Shown here one piece after another: positions 23,023 through 35,398 of a stretch of DNA of 64,000 nucleotides. This DNA comes from Serpula lacrymans var. lacrymans S7.9 (Eukaryota; Basidiomycota; Agaricomycetes; Boletales; Serpulaceae): positions 434,001 to 498,000 of the forward strand of contig NW_006763295.1 of NCBI RefSeq assembly GCF_000218685.1, in the 5' to 3' direction. The notes beneath the pieces are model-generated. The model searched no databases. It saw nothing but the letters and a program-made list of their open reading frames with translations, and was not told the origin of the DNA. Within the stretch, counting starts at the first letter, position 1; every line of letters begins with the position of its first letter. The translations under genes were made by a program, and so were the position numbers.

Positions 23023-24724
23023 ATATCACTCGAATCTCTGGAAGAGTCGAGAACTCGAACGATTCTGTACCTATATTTCAGCCTAACATAGTACAATAGT
23101 GTACAGTAATGAGCAATGGAAAAGCCTACAAATTTAAAGGCTTTTATTTTCCTGAACTGGCCTTTGAAATAAAAATATGATGCGGCTTTGCCCCTGACTG
23201 CCAAGCTTAGCTCATGGCCCGCAGTGCATTGCTGTGCAGACTAAATTTTTGAGTTACATTCTACGGGTAGATCTCCAGTTCGCAGGTCTGTTTCTGGAAA
23301 CATATCTACCTCGAGGCTTTTGCGTCCAAACTTGATACAACATGTCTACTCACAGATAAAGAGGATAAATTAGAAGAGGGCATTAATGTGGGCTTCCGCT
23401 ATTCTCGTGGCGAACTGTTACCGATCGGCGCATAATTCACGTATGACAAAATATAACCAACATAGGACACTGAGCTGAGAAACCATATTATAAGGCCGGT
23501 TCGGACGAGAAGTGAGTGGGATTGGTTACAGGTAAACATGAAGCCGAGGTTGATGTTCTGTGGTGGTCGTCACCGAGGAAATGCGAGGGATATTATGTTT
23601 TCGATTGGCTCGCTCCTCCAAGAACGACGTTTTCCGGATAACCGACTGAATGAGCTGCTCGCCATCGTGTACAGTAAGACTGGTTCATCCGGAGAACATT
23701 AATTGCGACAAGCGATCTTGAGATGAGCTTCGGGCAGGTGCCAGCAGCGGCTGACTGAGATGCTATGTCAGCAAAGAGCAGGGTTGCCGGTTGTGCCGCG
23801 GTGAATAATAGCTCACAGCTGCACACGGCAAGCAGTCCTATTGGCTGCCCCATGGGCGGATACAAAATATTGGATACCCGCTTGGAGGCGCGCACGCCAC
23901 GAAGCGGGTGGAGTCTGGCGGTGAACGCGGTCTGGCTGTGTAAGAAGCATTTAGTCAGGCGGTTGTGCAGTGTTCGATAGTGCGAGAAATGAAAGCAGCT
24001 TCGAGTGAGACACCCTTGTCTATGGTATTGGTATTGGATGGCTGTTCTGCGAAGAAGTGCTGGAAAAGCGAGTAAAGGACGTAAGGGAGGCGGAGCGATG
24101 CCGGACTAGGAGCAGATACCGCTAATCCAAAGGAATGGGATCGATGGCCTGTGTGCATCGTGTTCGGCATTGGGCGAGAAGCTGCTGTTGTGTACGGCCA
24201 CGTTGGTGGCGACGGTGCATCTACAGGCGTGGACATCAGCGCGTCTGACAGCTGGAGACATTTGGCGCCAGAAGATAGCTGAAGGATATAGAGCAAGAAG
24301 GAGTACTATTAGGAGCACAGCATCTGACAAGATCTCGACATTACGAATATAGCAGCTGGAGCCACCCAATGCGGTGCTGCTTAAATTGAAGCTAGGCACT
24401 GCCACCACCCAGCCCGGCTTCCACTGGTCTCTCTGCAGCACTCGGGAAATGTCTTGCAGCGTCCTTGTCTCACAGATCCACGCCCCAGCCCTCCTCTATC
24501 TCCAGTCCGGTTATCTCTTTATTTCCGTCCTCGTTAAAGCTCCCGTTTTTAACACCTTTCGAGGAACTTAGCTCGAGGCTGTGCATCTTTTTCCGTGCTT
24601 CAAAAGGCGCCAGATCCCCATCCTGAAAAGGCTGCATCGTTCTGTAAAGAACAGTTATCACCAGCACGGATTCGAAGCCCTCGTCGCTTAAATAATAAAA
24701 ACCACACCCCCTGCCGCCATCACC
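23023..24724. other. Intergenic, 1.7 kb
   Basis: No frame here has a domain, and small ORFs on both strands overlap without sense. No tRNA or repeat is seen. A long upstream region such as this may hold the promoter and 5' leader of the zinc-finger gene on the right; an AT-rich TAAATAATAAAA lies about 35 bp before its start. Confidence 0.45.
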
Positions 24725-25907
24725 ATGAACATTGATTCATCACGCGTCTGGTCTTCCTCTATTATCGTCCCTTCTCATCCTGCCACCGAACACGAGTCGC
24801 ACAAGTATAACCCTCACAATCCTAACCCTCCCTTCGCCCCTCCAAGCATGTCACAACCTCAGCCCTCTTACATCTCTGATCCCAATTCCGCCCACCCAGC
24901 TCCCCACTCTTCTCACTACCCGCCCGGTCACGCGTATAGGAGAAGTCACAGCAACTCGCCGTTCCGTCAGACATCCCATCCTTCGCCTTATCCCATCCCA
25001 TCCACTCCCACCACTCTCCCCCCTCTATCACAGACCCATTCTATCCTATCTCATCATGATGGCCCACGAAGCCCCAAACAGGAAACTTACTATCATCCAA
25101 GCTCTGCAGAGCTCTTCAATCACGCACAAGCTTTATCATCCTCGCCATCTCCTGGAACAGATGGTTCAGCAGGCCCCGGCCAGTACAACTCTTCGAGCTC
25201 TGTCACGCGCCTTCCACCAATCTTGCAGGTCGAAAAGAAGCAGGTGACGACTTCAGCTACCTTGGCTGCCAGTGCTAGTAGGCGAAGGAATGAAGCTAAT
25301 TTCGAATGCCCTGTACCTGAGTGCGGAAGTACGTTCACGCGACGGTTTAACTTACGGGGTTTGTTTCAATACAGTGCCATTCATAGATTCAAATAACTAA
25401 TAGCAACCTTGAAACTCAGGTCATCTACGCTCGCACACGGAGGAACGACCCTATGTATGTGAATGGCCGGGCTGCGGTAAAGGTTTTGCGCGCCAACATG
25501 ACTGCAAGTGAGTTTCTGATGCGCTAGCTTTTTCTTACCCACGCTGAGTGCTTCTAATAGGCGACATCAAGCATTACATACCACCAGACCTCAGTCAAAT
25601 ATATGTCCAGGATGTAAGAAAACATTCAGCAGATTAGATGCACTTAACGTAAGCATTCGTTATCTATCCCAAAATGCACATCTGATGTCCATCTGATGTC
25701 CTGTAGCGACACTGTCAGTAAAACCCATCTCATTTCGTTTCAATCAATCAGTGATACGACATTGACACTTTTCTTACAGTACGATCCGAAGGAGGCGCAG
25801 AATGTAGACAAATAGCAGAGGCACATGCCAATCGTGTCAAGAGCGAGGGCTCGGACACCCAGGTTGCCCAAAGCAAAGCTGGTACATCATCCGGATCTAC
25901 CAACTAG
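24725..25907 (+). CDS. C2H2 zinc-finger transcription factor, Swi5/Ace2-like
   Basis: ATG at 24725 in context CACCATGAAC. The first about 190 residues are Pro/Ser/His-rich and probably disordered. Three fingers follow: [20 protein letters not shown] then [29 protein letters not shown] then RHQALH; and [18 protein letters not shown]. The arrangement (RRFNLR..H, HDCKRH, a final short CxxC finger with DAL) resembles the Swi5/Ace2 triple finger. The frame runs through five exons: introns after the first finger's GCG-type helix (25,359-), after HDCK, after DALN, and after a 7-nt microexon at 25,707-25,713. The final exon ends TSSGSTN before TAG at 25907. DNA-binding nuclear role is known for the family; targets here are unknown. 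Confidence 0.87.
25707..25713 (+). other. 7-nt microexon of the zinc-finger gene
   Basis: CGACACT lies between a CTGTAG acceptor and a GTCAGT donor. It supplies Arg-His and the first base of Leu in the third finger (NRHLRS). Skipping it shifts the frame, and retaining the following intron gives a stop two codons later. Confidence 0.75.
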
Positions 25908-26362
25908 TCCACCACCACAAAGTTCTTGACTAGGCTCCCTATCCGTAGGATTGCATATATGGACGTAACGCTACTGTAATAGACTATCATGATCACGGTA
26001 TTACCCGACGGATGTACTTTCTGTGTAAAAAAACAGACCTCTACACGAACTCATGAGTGTACACTTTGACACTGCCCATATAGATTACAATATGTACTTT
26101 CGTAGTACAGTATGACATGATCGAGACGCTATTTCTGGTAGACATCCAAAAACTCTGTCTCTTCAGCTGTGCTTGCTGCGTAATTCCACAGATCGAAGCC
26201 GTCGGGTTAGGGGTTAGATGCTTACGTGGGGTGGAATAAAGTCAAAATCACGTGAAACTCGTGTCCGGATATAGATTTGGAAGAGTTCCCTGGAGTGCTT
26301 ACACGTTCACTGAACAATAACCTTGGTCATTTTTTACAAGTACTCATTTCATCTCGATAGCC
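25908..26362. other. Intergenic
   Basis: 3' flank of the zinc-finger gene and 5' flank of PEX5. No further feature is seen. Confidence 0.4.
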
Positions 26363-29086
26363 ATGGCTTTGCCAATGCTTGTTGGAGGTGCTGACTGTGG
26401 ACCTTCTAATCCACTCCAAAATCTATCCAAAAGGTTTGATCAAGACCGAGGTATCCAGCAGGTAAGTAAATGCAGTAATGCGTCGCACGAAAACCCCCTT
26501 TAATAACTTTTGTCAAACTCTAGGATCATTTTGGTGCCAGACAGGCTGGATCTTCTAGTCAAGTTAGTTCTCAATCTCTCACAGAGTGAACCCGTCTGAC
26601 GATCTTGTGCCAGACATTCCGGACACATAACGCTCCCACCCAAGATGTGTCGCAAGACGTTGCACGATTCTTTGGAAATGGTCAAGCTTCTGCCTCTCAG
26701 TTTTCCGCAGCCCGTCCTTTCGACTTATCTCTCCTTCACGAAACACTCCCCTCCACTCACAGTCAACCTGCCGTACAATCCCCGCAGCTAACCCAGAACC
26801 CATTCTCTGGATGGGCAACCGACTTCCTAAATCATCAATCACAAGCACCCACATCAGCCCAGATATCTGCATCTCAGTCAGATATTCAAAAGGAGCTCAA
26901 TAGAAATGCATCCCCTTTACACACCGGGGTTCAAAGTTAGTCCGTACGTTTTAACCAAGTGGCATGATATTGACGGATCGTTATGCTGATTGTTAGATGG
27001 AATGCCTTGGAGTCCTGGATATGCGGGATACAGGAGCCCGATGATGAACTTCATGCCTGCGATGCCGATGCCGGTCCAGCAACCGGCTGCTCAATCTGAT
27101 CGTTCGTATCTCTGCCCCCACTGATCTTAGTTATTATAATCAGAATAACGTCTTCTTCACAGAAATCTCGTGGGACAAAGAATTTCAATCTCAAGAATCT
27201 TTGTTCAATCAAGTAGATTCTGTCGGTGCGATTGCACCGCATACTGAAGTGTTCCAAGACCAAACGCCACAAAAGTCTCTGCCGACAGACGATCTTGCAC
27301 GCACAGCGGCTATGTTGATTGAATCCGTGAAAGAGGAACAAAATCCCAAGTTTCAACAGAGCCAGTTCATGGGTTTCATGAGACAGCTCCGGGATGGAGA
27401 GGTTGTTGTAGAGGGTAATGCTGTTGTAGAGAGGGATGCTGCGCAGGCAAGCTCGGTAGGAGTTGATGTCAAGGGTAAAGGCAGAGCTATGGACCCAATT
27501 TTGAATCCAACGCAGACAACCGGGCTTCTCGGGCCTCGTCCAAACGAAAACATTGCTGCAGAAGCTACAGGAGTTAGGCAGGAAGATCCTAACGAGTCTT
27601 ATTTCCGTCAAGAAAATGAAGAGTTTGCTCGCTATTGGCAAGCACACCATACCGGACCCTTACCAGTGTCAGGATCAATGAGCGAAACGCAGTCCTGGCA
27701 TGAAATGCAGCAAAACTGGGATTCGTTCGAGGCAACTGCGACAGGAATCAAACCCGTTGCCAACTATCAGTTTCAACCTCACAACCCCTATGTTCTCGGA
27801 GATTCGTCACGAACACACAATCACGCTGTTCACCTCGGGCAGTCGCAGACGTTTTATGAGGTAAGGAGCGCGTTGTTTGAGCCATGCTGTAACTAATAAC
27901 ACAAAACTCCATCTTTCGACCGCTTGTTATCTTTTTCCAGAGCGTGTTGGAGTTGGAAGCAGCTGTACAACGTGACCCTACAAATGCGAATGCATGGTTC
28001 GAGTTGGGCGTGAAACAACAGGAGAATGAGCGGGAGGCGATGGCTATACAAGCTCTCCAACGTTCTTTAGAACTCGAACCCACCCATCTGCCTTCGTGGC
28101 TAGCTCTTGCGGTATCTTATACCAATGATAGTAATCGAATGGGAACACATAATGCCATCAAAGAATGGGCGCTGCGGAATGACAAATACAGGGATATCGT
28201 TCAGCAATACATGGCACAATCTCCTAAAGATGGAATCATTTCCCCTACCGAGCTCTTCAGTCATCTGATACAATGTCTTATCGCGATGGCCCGCAGTGCT
28301 GATCAAAATGGTGTAGATGCTGATGTGCAGATAGCGCTAGCGGTGTTATTGAATACTACCGAAGTATACTTGTCCTGCACTGTCCACGTTCCCTCATCTA
28401 ATTCCCTTTCTTGGTATCAGGATTATGCAAAGGCACAAGACTGTTTCCTCACTGCTCTGGCTGTGCGTCCCGAGGTACATCAATCTTTGCCTGCTTTCTT
28501 CTAGCGGATCTGTCAATGCTGAAATATTCACGTTGGCTCCCAGGACTGGCTTCTATACAACAGAGTTGGTGCGACAATGGCAAATAACGGCCAAGCTGAA
28601 GAAGCGCTTCAGTATTATTATTCGGCGCTTGAGTTGAACCCAGCATATATTCGTGCTAGGTGAGTATCCGCGCCGCACGGGACAGGTGACAGGAAGAATT
28701 AAAACTAATGGAGAAAATTTACCAGATTTAACCTCGGAATTTCCTGCATAAACCTTCGCGTACGTCCTTTATTTAATTGCACCTCCTGTGGAACCATCAC
28801 TCACATGGTCATTGTAGAGATACGACGAGGCTGCACAGCATATACTGGATGCTCTCGTGCTGCAAGATAGTGATGGTGTCATGGAAGATACGGGAATGAA
28901 TGATGCACGAGGGGTGACTTCTTCAGCCTTGTGGGATAGTTTGAAGACTACTTGCTTACACATGCAGAGGGTTGACTTGGCTACAATATGTGACCGCCGG
29001 GATCTTGATGGTACGAAGTTTCTCCATCAGTCGGATCTCAAGCTGACCAGAAGAGCACAGGTTTCCGTAACGCCTTTCACCATTAA
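26363..29086 (+). CDS. PEX5: Peroxisomal targeting signal-1 receptor Pex5
   Basis: ATG at 26363. The extreme N-terminus MALPMLVGGADCGPSNPLQ carries the conserved Cys that is monoubiquitinated for receptor recycling. Pex14/Pex13-binding WxxxF-type motifs follow: WATDF (26,811), WDKEF (27,172), with related WDSF (27,718). The C-terminal half is a TPR array (ESVLELEAAVQRDPTNANAW; ALQRSLELEPTHLPSWLALA; DYAKAQDCFLTALAVRPE; ALQYYYSALELNPAYIRARF) that binds C-terminal SKL signals. The last exon (29,061-29,086) is short and gives DLDGFRNAFHH before TAA, joined by a phase-1 intron from 29,010. Exons carrying the TPRs are split at several points but all phases fit. Pex5 cycles between cytosol and peroxisome membrane. 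Confidence 0.94.
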
Positions 29087-29225
29087 TGTCGGAATACAGT
29101 CATACAAGCTTAAAGAATCTGATATCCCCTCTTTTTCTTGTTCTCTTCCATACTTCTGATCCCAATGCTGACATGGTTGATTACTTAAATTGAAAAATTT
29201 CTTGGACACGTTCATCCTACGGAGC

Positions 29226-29525
29226 TCATGAGATGTATTCTTTGATTGCAATGGATGCTAGTAGTAGTAGCTTACTTGATGTAGTTTGACTTCGTTGCAT
29301 ACCTAGCCGCCTTTCCTTCTCTTGGCGGGTAAGTAGGGCATTATTGAGATTTTGTAAGACCGAGACGTCTTCTTCTTGTATGTCGGTTCTTTCCGCCACC
29401 TTTTTCATTTTCAACAACGCTTTCTGCCTCATCTCGTACTCTGCATTTTGTTTTGCCACCAAATTTCTAACATCTTGTACATCTGTGTCGCTCATTGGAA
29501 TCATGGTTGGGTTACGTCGAATCAT
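29226..29525 (-). CDS. CDC26: APC/C subunit of the CDC26/Hcn1 type
   Basis: A small gene of up to 99 codons from ATG at 29525. The start MIRRNPTMIPMSDTDV resembles fission yeast Hcn1 (M-L-R-R-N-P-T...) and the RR-PT pattern of animal CDC26. A Lys/Glu-rich helix follows (NLNNALLTRQEKERRLG), where ERRLG parallels the ERRIG of Hcn1. CDC26 clamps the TPR subunit Cdc16/APC6 through its acetylated N-terminal Met. The C-terminus is uncertain: the unspliced frame ends IAIKEYIS before TGA at 29226, but a GTAAGC donor near 29,274 could splice to a later exon. It is convergent with PEX5, 139 bp between stops. The call rests on the N-terminus and size. Confidence 0.65.
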   Translation of the reverse strand: MIRRNPTMIPMSDTDVQDVRNLVAKQNAEYEMRQKALLKMKKVAERTDIQEEDVSVLQNLNNALLTRQEKERRLGMQRSQTTSSKLLLLASIAIKEYIS

Positions 29526-30229
29526 GTCACGAATGAGGTAGAAGTGTTTAGGTGCAGTACGCTGTAACAGAGAAGGTGGTGGTCAATGGTTAAGTGTTTG
29601 GGCGATGTTCTGGTTGTGTTGTGACTCAATATTCGATGTTGGGTCACAGCATAATGAGGGTGAACCTCCACCAGTTCAGCAAGATTGACTCTCAACCTTA
29701 CTGAACTCGTAAAGTTTCATCGATGCTCATTATACAACCCGACATGCTCATAATGCCAGGTCATGCACAGACTTTCAGGTACTAGTTTTGTCGATCCTAG
29801 CTGTACCAATCACAAGACGGTCGTTTTTCCATCCGAGAGGGCTGAGATGCAAGTGAAAATTGAGAGTCGAAGATAGTCGCAGGCCGGGTAGTAGACAATA
29901 GCAGGCACGGACAATGGCGTCCAGGTTATTTTTGCTGATAAAAGCAGATTTTTATACCACAGAGTATGATACATTGTTCTAATCCTTCGTACGAGTATCA
30001 GCTATTGTAATGATATGAAGGTCGTGTGTTCGGATGAGGGTTTATAGTTTGGTTCAACAACAATCAATTTTGAGACGTGTTTGGCTGCGGCACAGTGCAC
30101 AGTGCACCGCTTCTACTCCTCCCTCGTAAAACTAGCCCTTCGCCAGCTGTATTTTTCAACTACTGCGCCGTCTTTCTCCATCACCCATATTATACCCTCT
30201 TCTTTACTTTATTGTTCCACCACACAGCC
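29526..30229. other. Divergent intergenic region
   Basis: About 700 bp between the CDC26-like and PRA1-like starts. I see no ORF with a domain, no tRNA and no repeat. Confidence 0.4.
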
Positions 30230-30964
30230 ATGGACGCTTTACTTCGAGTCACTGATGCCATGAAGTCCTTCAGAGTGAGTGGCAAAACTTCCACGTTGCA
30301 AAAGTATAATACTGAAGGTTGATATTTATCTCAAAGGAAACTCGCCTGAGTGCTCTACGACCTCCTACGGAGTTCTTTGATTACCATCGTATATCGAGAC
30401 CAGCAGATTTTAACCAAGCAACTTCGGTAGGTCTAGCAACTTCAGCCTCTTTACCGACAGACGCCTGATGTTTCTGCGTAAAGCGCATATCCTACAACAC
30501 GCGGTATTTCTCTGGAAATTATGGTCTGATTGTAGCTGTTCTTGCGGTGTATGCAGTGTACGTATATTGGCCTAATCCAATGGAATACAACTCATTGCGC
30601 AAATACAGTATCGCCAATCCTCTTCTTTTGCTATCACTTGCCTTCCTCTTCGGAGGTTTCGCCGCCATTAACAGATTTGGTAGGGTTATTTTTTCAATCG
30701 GACTATGAAATAAATCACTCATGTATAACCATTCATTATCTATGAACAGCACCAGACCCGATGCAAGTTGGCGATCATGTTGTAACCCAGAAGTCTCTCT
30801 ATACAGGCCTTTTTGTCATTGGCATACCCCTTCTGTGGCTGTCCTCGCCTCTGGGCACGTTCTTCTGGCTCGTCGGGGCCTCGTCTGTCCTTATCCTCGG
30901 ACATGCGTGCGTAATCGAGCCAGGGATCGAGAGCGAATACGCCAATATTCAAGAGTCCGTGTGA
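30230..30964 (+). CDS. PRA1-family (prenylated Rab acceptor/Yip3-like) membrane protein
   Basis: ATG at 30230 (MDALLRVTDAMKSFR), four exons, TGA at 30962-30964. After the first intron the family segment TRLSALRPPTEFFDYHRISR and NTRYFSGNYGLIVAVL appear. Two hydrophobic hairpins follow: LIVAVLAVYAV plus NPLLLLSLAFLFGGFAAINR, and TGLFVIGIPLLWLS plus FFWLVGASSVLILGHA. That four-helix layout and the YNxRYFxxNY motif define PRA1. PRA1 proteins sit in ER/Golgi membranes and assist Rab GTPase delivery. Total length, about 165 aa, is typical. The third-exon donor is GT|GTACGT, which gives VYAVIANPLLL. Confidence 0.9.
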
Positions 30965-31250
30965 AAACCCGAGGAGAGCTTTGGTTCTTTCGTTGGAATT
31001 TGAGGTGTACGTACGCGGGAAGCGGGAGACGAGTGTCATCAAGCAGGACAATGATTTCACTAGTCGACTATTTTGATTGTTAATAACCTTTGAACTTCAA
31101 TCCATAATAGAACCTGTTGTATGACAATCCACAGGCATGAAAAATACTATAGAATGTCCGATTCAGATAGCAGTGTATGAATGCGAATGCAGTATAAGCG
31201 TTTCAGAATACACAAAAAACCAGACGAGCTAGCAAAATAAGTGCAATAAA

Positions 31251-33431
31251 TCATAACAAAGGAAGCCACTGGCCTACGCTGAACCGTTAGCGATAGTCGA
31301 CAGCTTGAGAAGGGAAACAAAGACCTACCTATAACAATACTAGGAAGATCGAAAATATCTCTGCGAATAGAGAAGCAGAACGTCGCAGGAATAGGAGCAC
31401 CTGATGGTTTCAGTAAAACGCAATGAGAATATACAGATTTTGTCGTATTTTCAAAAGCATGGGACGCAAAGCTCTCCCAATACTCAACGACAGATTGGTT
31501 TTCGAAAAGCTGTGCAAAAAGCGGAGAATGCTAATATCAAAATAGGTAGCAGCACTGCACACTTCATGACGGACCTCGTATATATATTTTCGTCGACCTA
31601 CTAGATCCTCCAACGGCCATTCCGTAAGCATGCAAAACTCAGGCGCAACAAGGCAGATCTCTCCGGTCCGCCTCCAGACCACAGTTGGAGTGCCACTGTA
31701 AGATATCAACTTCTCTAGTTCCTGTGGCGTTGTAAGTACCGCATGACCATTTCGAATATGAATTATAGGTACGGACCATCAGTGACCTCTGGAAGCATTT
31801 CTCGACAAACACCTCATCTTCGTCCGTCATTGGCATTTGCAAGGCAATGAGTGAAGGTCGGAATATTGCCAGTGCACGTACAATACGCAAGATGTCGTTT
31901 TTCTCAAAACTTCACATCCCATATTGACAACAGAAAGAATCAAAGGAGTTTCGACATCAGATCCCGACCATGTAGGCCACTTAGTTGCAGAATCCGAGTA
32001 CAGTTATATACGTACCGAGTAGGCAGGTGTTTCATGAGAAAATGATAGCCCTCCGTATAGTCATATGGCAGGGTCACACGATCATTGATACTCTGAGGTA
32101 AGGATGAGCAAACAGTAACAAAATGAGGTGGGGCTACTGACGAGATGGTCTCCATTACCAGGATGTATCGAACTCGACGACGAGGGAGATGGGTGTGACG
32201 GCGATGGTGAGAGCAAAGAGTGAGGACCAGCCTCTTTTGATGCGGCACGAATGAAGGCCGAGGTTGCAGGAACGGGAATGGAATTCTCGCGGGGATAGCG
32301 TGGCGCCACAGCATGTAGCGGGGGTGGCTGCGGCTGATGGTGGGGATATGGCTGTGGATACTGCAGTCGGTCCTGCGACGACTGACGTTGTGGATGATGT
32401 TGAAACTGAGTAGGCGGGGAGAAAGAAGACAGGAAATTGGGGGACATCCTTGCTGAGGAAAGAGTTGTCTCTGAGGGCGGAATTGACAGCTGAGGCTGGT
32501 CGCTATATGAGGAACCGTACCCGTTAGTCCCATTTATTTGCGATTGGCTATATGGAGGCTGCATTGAATCACTGGCCCACGCCGGATTAGTCATGGTTGG
32601 GGGATATTGCGGTTGGGGTGGAGAAGGTGCTGTCGCAGAGTCTGGAGGACTAGGATTGCCGAGAATGGCTGATAGGATGGAGTATTCCAGGTTTGCAGCT
32701 TCGGATCCGAAGGTGAAGTTGGGATCGAAGGTGACATTGAATAGAGGATCAGTAGGTTGAAAAGGTTCAGCTGCTTTAACGGAACCAATCAGTAAAATGA
32801 TGTTACAGGAAATTGAGTTTGATTACACGCCGGTGGAGGCGCCGAGGCCGACTCAGTATTGTTTTCAGGTGCGGAGGAAGTATGCCTCTTCATTTGCTCT
32901 ACTTAACTCACGTGATCAGCAAAAGACTCTGACGAGCACACCAGGCCAGCGCATACCTAGTTCGTCGTCATCCAGGAGATACTTGGCCTTTTTACGGTGA
33001 CCTTCGGTGCAATTGCTAGCTATACCACGTTTGATACACCGTTGACAAGGTCGAGCTGTCGTTGGGTAAAGTCAACGAGCCTAGTCAAAGCTGACAGACG
33101 AGCGATACTCACAGTCATCGCACGTTAAATGGGCTTTCTGACAGTGGGCGCAGGCGCGATTAGCTTTCTTTTTCTTTGGGCCATCTCTGCTCTTGCGCTG
33201 CTGCGATGAGGAGTCACCGCTTTCGTCGGGTGTGCCAATGCGCTTTCGCTTCCCGTTGGCAGATACTTTTCGTTTTCCTTGTGGGTGTAAAGAGGAAGGA
33301 CCTGCTTGCGCATTCTGTGTCATCTGTGCTGGATTAACATAGACAGGCGAGATAGTGTTTAGACCAGATAGAGTAGGAGGTTCTGATAATATGGACCCAC
33401 TATGGGAACCAGTGAGAGTTGCCGAGTTCAT
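31251..33431 (-). CDS. ERT1: ERT1/AcuK-type Zn2Cys6 transcription factor with PAS domain
   Basis: ATG at 33431 ([19 protein letters not shown]) to TGA at 31251. The Zn2Cys6 cluster spans an intron: [15 protein letters not shown] then [15 protein letters not shown], followed by [14 protein letters not shown]. This cluster spacing with KAKYL is typical of ERT1/AcuK regulators. The middle is Gln/Pro/Ser/His-rich and disordered ([14 protein letters not shown]). The C-terminal part is a PAS-like domain: [52 protein letters not shown]. The end [17 protein letters not shown] plus QWLPLL needs a last short exon at 31,251-31,273, which restores the family C-terminus. ERT1/AcuK proteins activate gluconeogenesis and respiratory genes in the nucleus; that function is from the family. 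Confidence 0.9.
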
Positions 33432-34458
33432 ATGCAACGTCGAGGTGCAAAGCACATATAACAGAAGATAGGGCGCTGGCCGTTGTGGGGAATGGCGAGT
33501 AGAGCTGGTCGTGACGATGAAGACAAGGGAAAGTGTGTCGGCTGTTCGCCCGCAAACCGATGTCCAGCTGATTCTTTTACACCATGAGTAGAAATTTCGT
33601 GCGGAAATAACAAGCTGATTACGTAAAAATGGTGAATTATCCTTAGCCGGCGGCTTCGGACGGCATGCCTGGGTTTGCCATCTGACTTGACTGGGCCATC
33701 GGGCTCCCCGCACGGCTGGCAATTGCTCCTTTTCACCATTACTTACAAGTGCTTATGTTGGGTGCCTGCCAATTTACTCTAGTACTTATAGCTTCATATC
33801 TTCGAGGTACTTCACTTGTCTTTGACGAAGAACCTAGGAGGTAATAATGATGGACGCCACATAACAATCATCATCACTGACATTGGATACGACATAAGGG
33901 GGGCCATCGCTTGAAGGCCATGCCCATCACCACTCGCAGCCTAGACAACAGGCTCAGATTTGACAGCATTTTTTACGTTGGATGTCCCATCCTCATGCAT
34001 CCCAATAGCATAAAAAGCAGCAAAGATCTCGAGACAGGACCCTATGAGTAGCGTTAGATTCTAGGGTATGGCATATCACTCTCCCTCGTGCTTCCAAGTC
34101 ATGTCGACGTCTTCTCAGCGGTATGTATGTAAGGCTGTGGCTTTTCTGGGGTGCTCCAAAGTCAGACCTTTTCGATGAGCCCATTTTCCGCGACTCTTTC
34201 GCTATTCGTGGATTCTATGAACGGCCGTTTGGAACCTTTGTTCTGCTCCGTAGAAAGCGCGTCTGCTGCACCAATGTCTGCCGTCCGGTGCCGGCGCGTT
34301 TTTCGTGTCAATTTCGGCCGTCACCGATTAGGCTGAATTAAGCTGTCGAGTGGGATTTGTAGTTGTCTTTGGACAATCACAGTAACCCAAGCAGCTGTCA
34401 GTAAGTCGTACGCTGACACGGACATATTAGAACAGGGAACTCGAAGTCATGATATCTT
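33432..34458. other. Divergent intergenic region, 1 kb
   Basis: Lies between ERT1 and MTQ1 starts. Short frames on both strands have no domain. Probably promoters and 5' leaders. Confidence 0.4.
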
Positions 34459-35398
34459 ATGTTTGACCACATGGCGCGATTATTAGCTTCGTTGTGCACG
34501 CATCTCGGACGTGAACAAGCGAAGCAGGAGTTCAAATGGATGAAGCAAGCTTTGGACAAGGGTTTAATTTACGCTCCTACTGATTTATCAACTATGGTAC
34601 AGCGCAGATTGCGAGGAGAGCCTTTGCAATACATCTTAGGTATACACTCTTTAATAACTCTTACTCACAGTGAGCTGATACAGTTTTACAGGAACTACAC
34701 CTTTTGGACCGCTGGATCTTCTTACTCGCCCGCCCATCCTTATCCCTAGGCCCGAGACGGAGGATTGGGCCCTTCGACTGGCAAATGGTTTTTTTCCCAG
34801 TCCCACGAGGCCTTTGTCTGTTTTGGACCTTTGTACTGGCTCGGGTTGTATACCATTACTCTTGTGCCATCTTTGGCCTCCAGGCACCACACGCGCTATT
34901 GGCGTGGATATATCGCCAAGTGCTATACAGCTAGCAATTGATAACGCAGTTCGATGTAATATTGCTACGTATGACGAAGTGCCACGTACATTACCTCAAA
35001 CAAACACATTCACTCCCCTCCTTGGAGATATCCGAGACTCAGCTTTTCTAGGTTCGTTAAAGCCCCCTTTCGACATCGTCACAGCAAATCCACCCTACAT
35101 ACCCAAACGTGAATATGTCGAGCTTCCGACTTCTGTCAAGGACTTTGAAGATCCAGTCGCTTTGATAGGGGACCCTCCTGAGGCTGCACAGCAGGATGGG
35201 CTGTCTTTTTACCATTGTATTGCCCAACTTCTCAGTATCAAGGGCATGCTTAAAGAAAGCGCTTTCGTGGCTCTTGAAGTAGGTCAAGGGCAAGCGGAGA
35301 GTGTGGAGAGTATTCTACGCGAAGTGGCTGCATTCAGGGAAATAGACATCTGGAGAGATCCGTGGGAGAAGAAGAGAGTGGTTGTAGCTCGCTGTTGA
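34459..35398 (+). CDS. MTQ1: HemK/PrmC-type release factor glutamine methyltransferase
   Basis: Two exons, 34459-34639 and 34692-35398, joined in phase 1, giving 295 aa. The N-terminal helical domain has RRLRGEPLQYILG, and the exon-2 start gives TPFGPLDLLTRPPILIPRPE with the PrmC motif. The SAM-binding domain shows VLDLCTGSGCIPLLL and the catalytic NPPYIP (35,089-35,106), which recognises the Gln of the GGQ loop; LEVGQGQAESV and RDPWEKKRVVVA follow near the end. The family methylates the Gln of GGQ in release factors. A bacterial-like PrmC layout with RPE and an N-terminal domain points to the mitochondrial enzyme Mtq1 rather than cytosolic Mtq2. The start may be the second Met four codons on. 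Confidence 0.9.

Noticed and set aside
27051..27650. 199-codon - frame inside PEX5
   Set aside because: It runs opposite clear PEX5 exons and has no family similarity I can see.
31940..32533. 197-codon - frame overlapping ERT1 on the same strand in another frame
   Set aside because: Alternative frame of the Gln/Pro/His-rich ERT1 middle; the ERT1 frame joins to the zinc cluster and PAS domain, this one does not.
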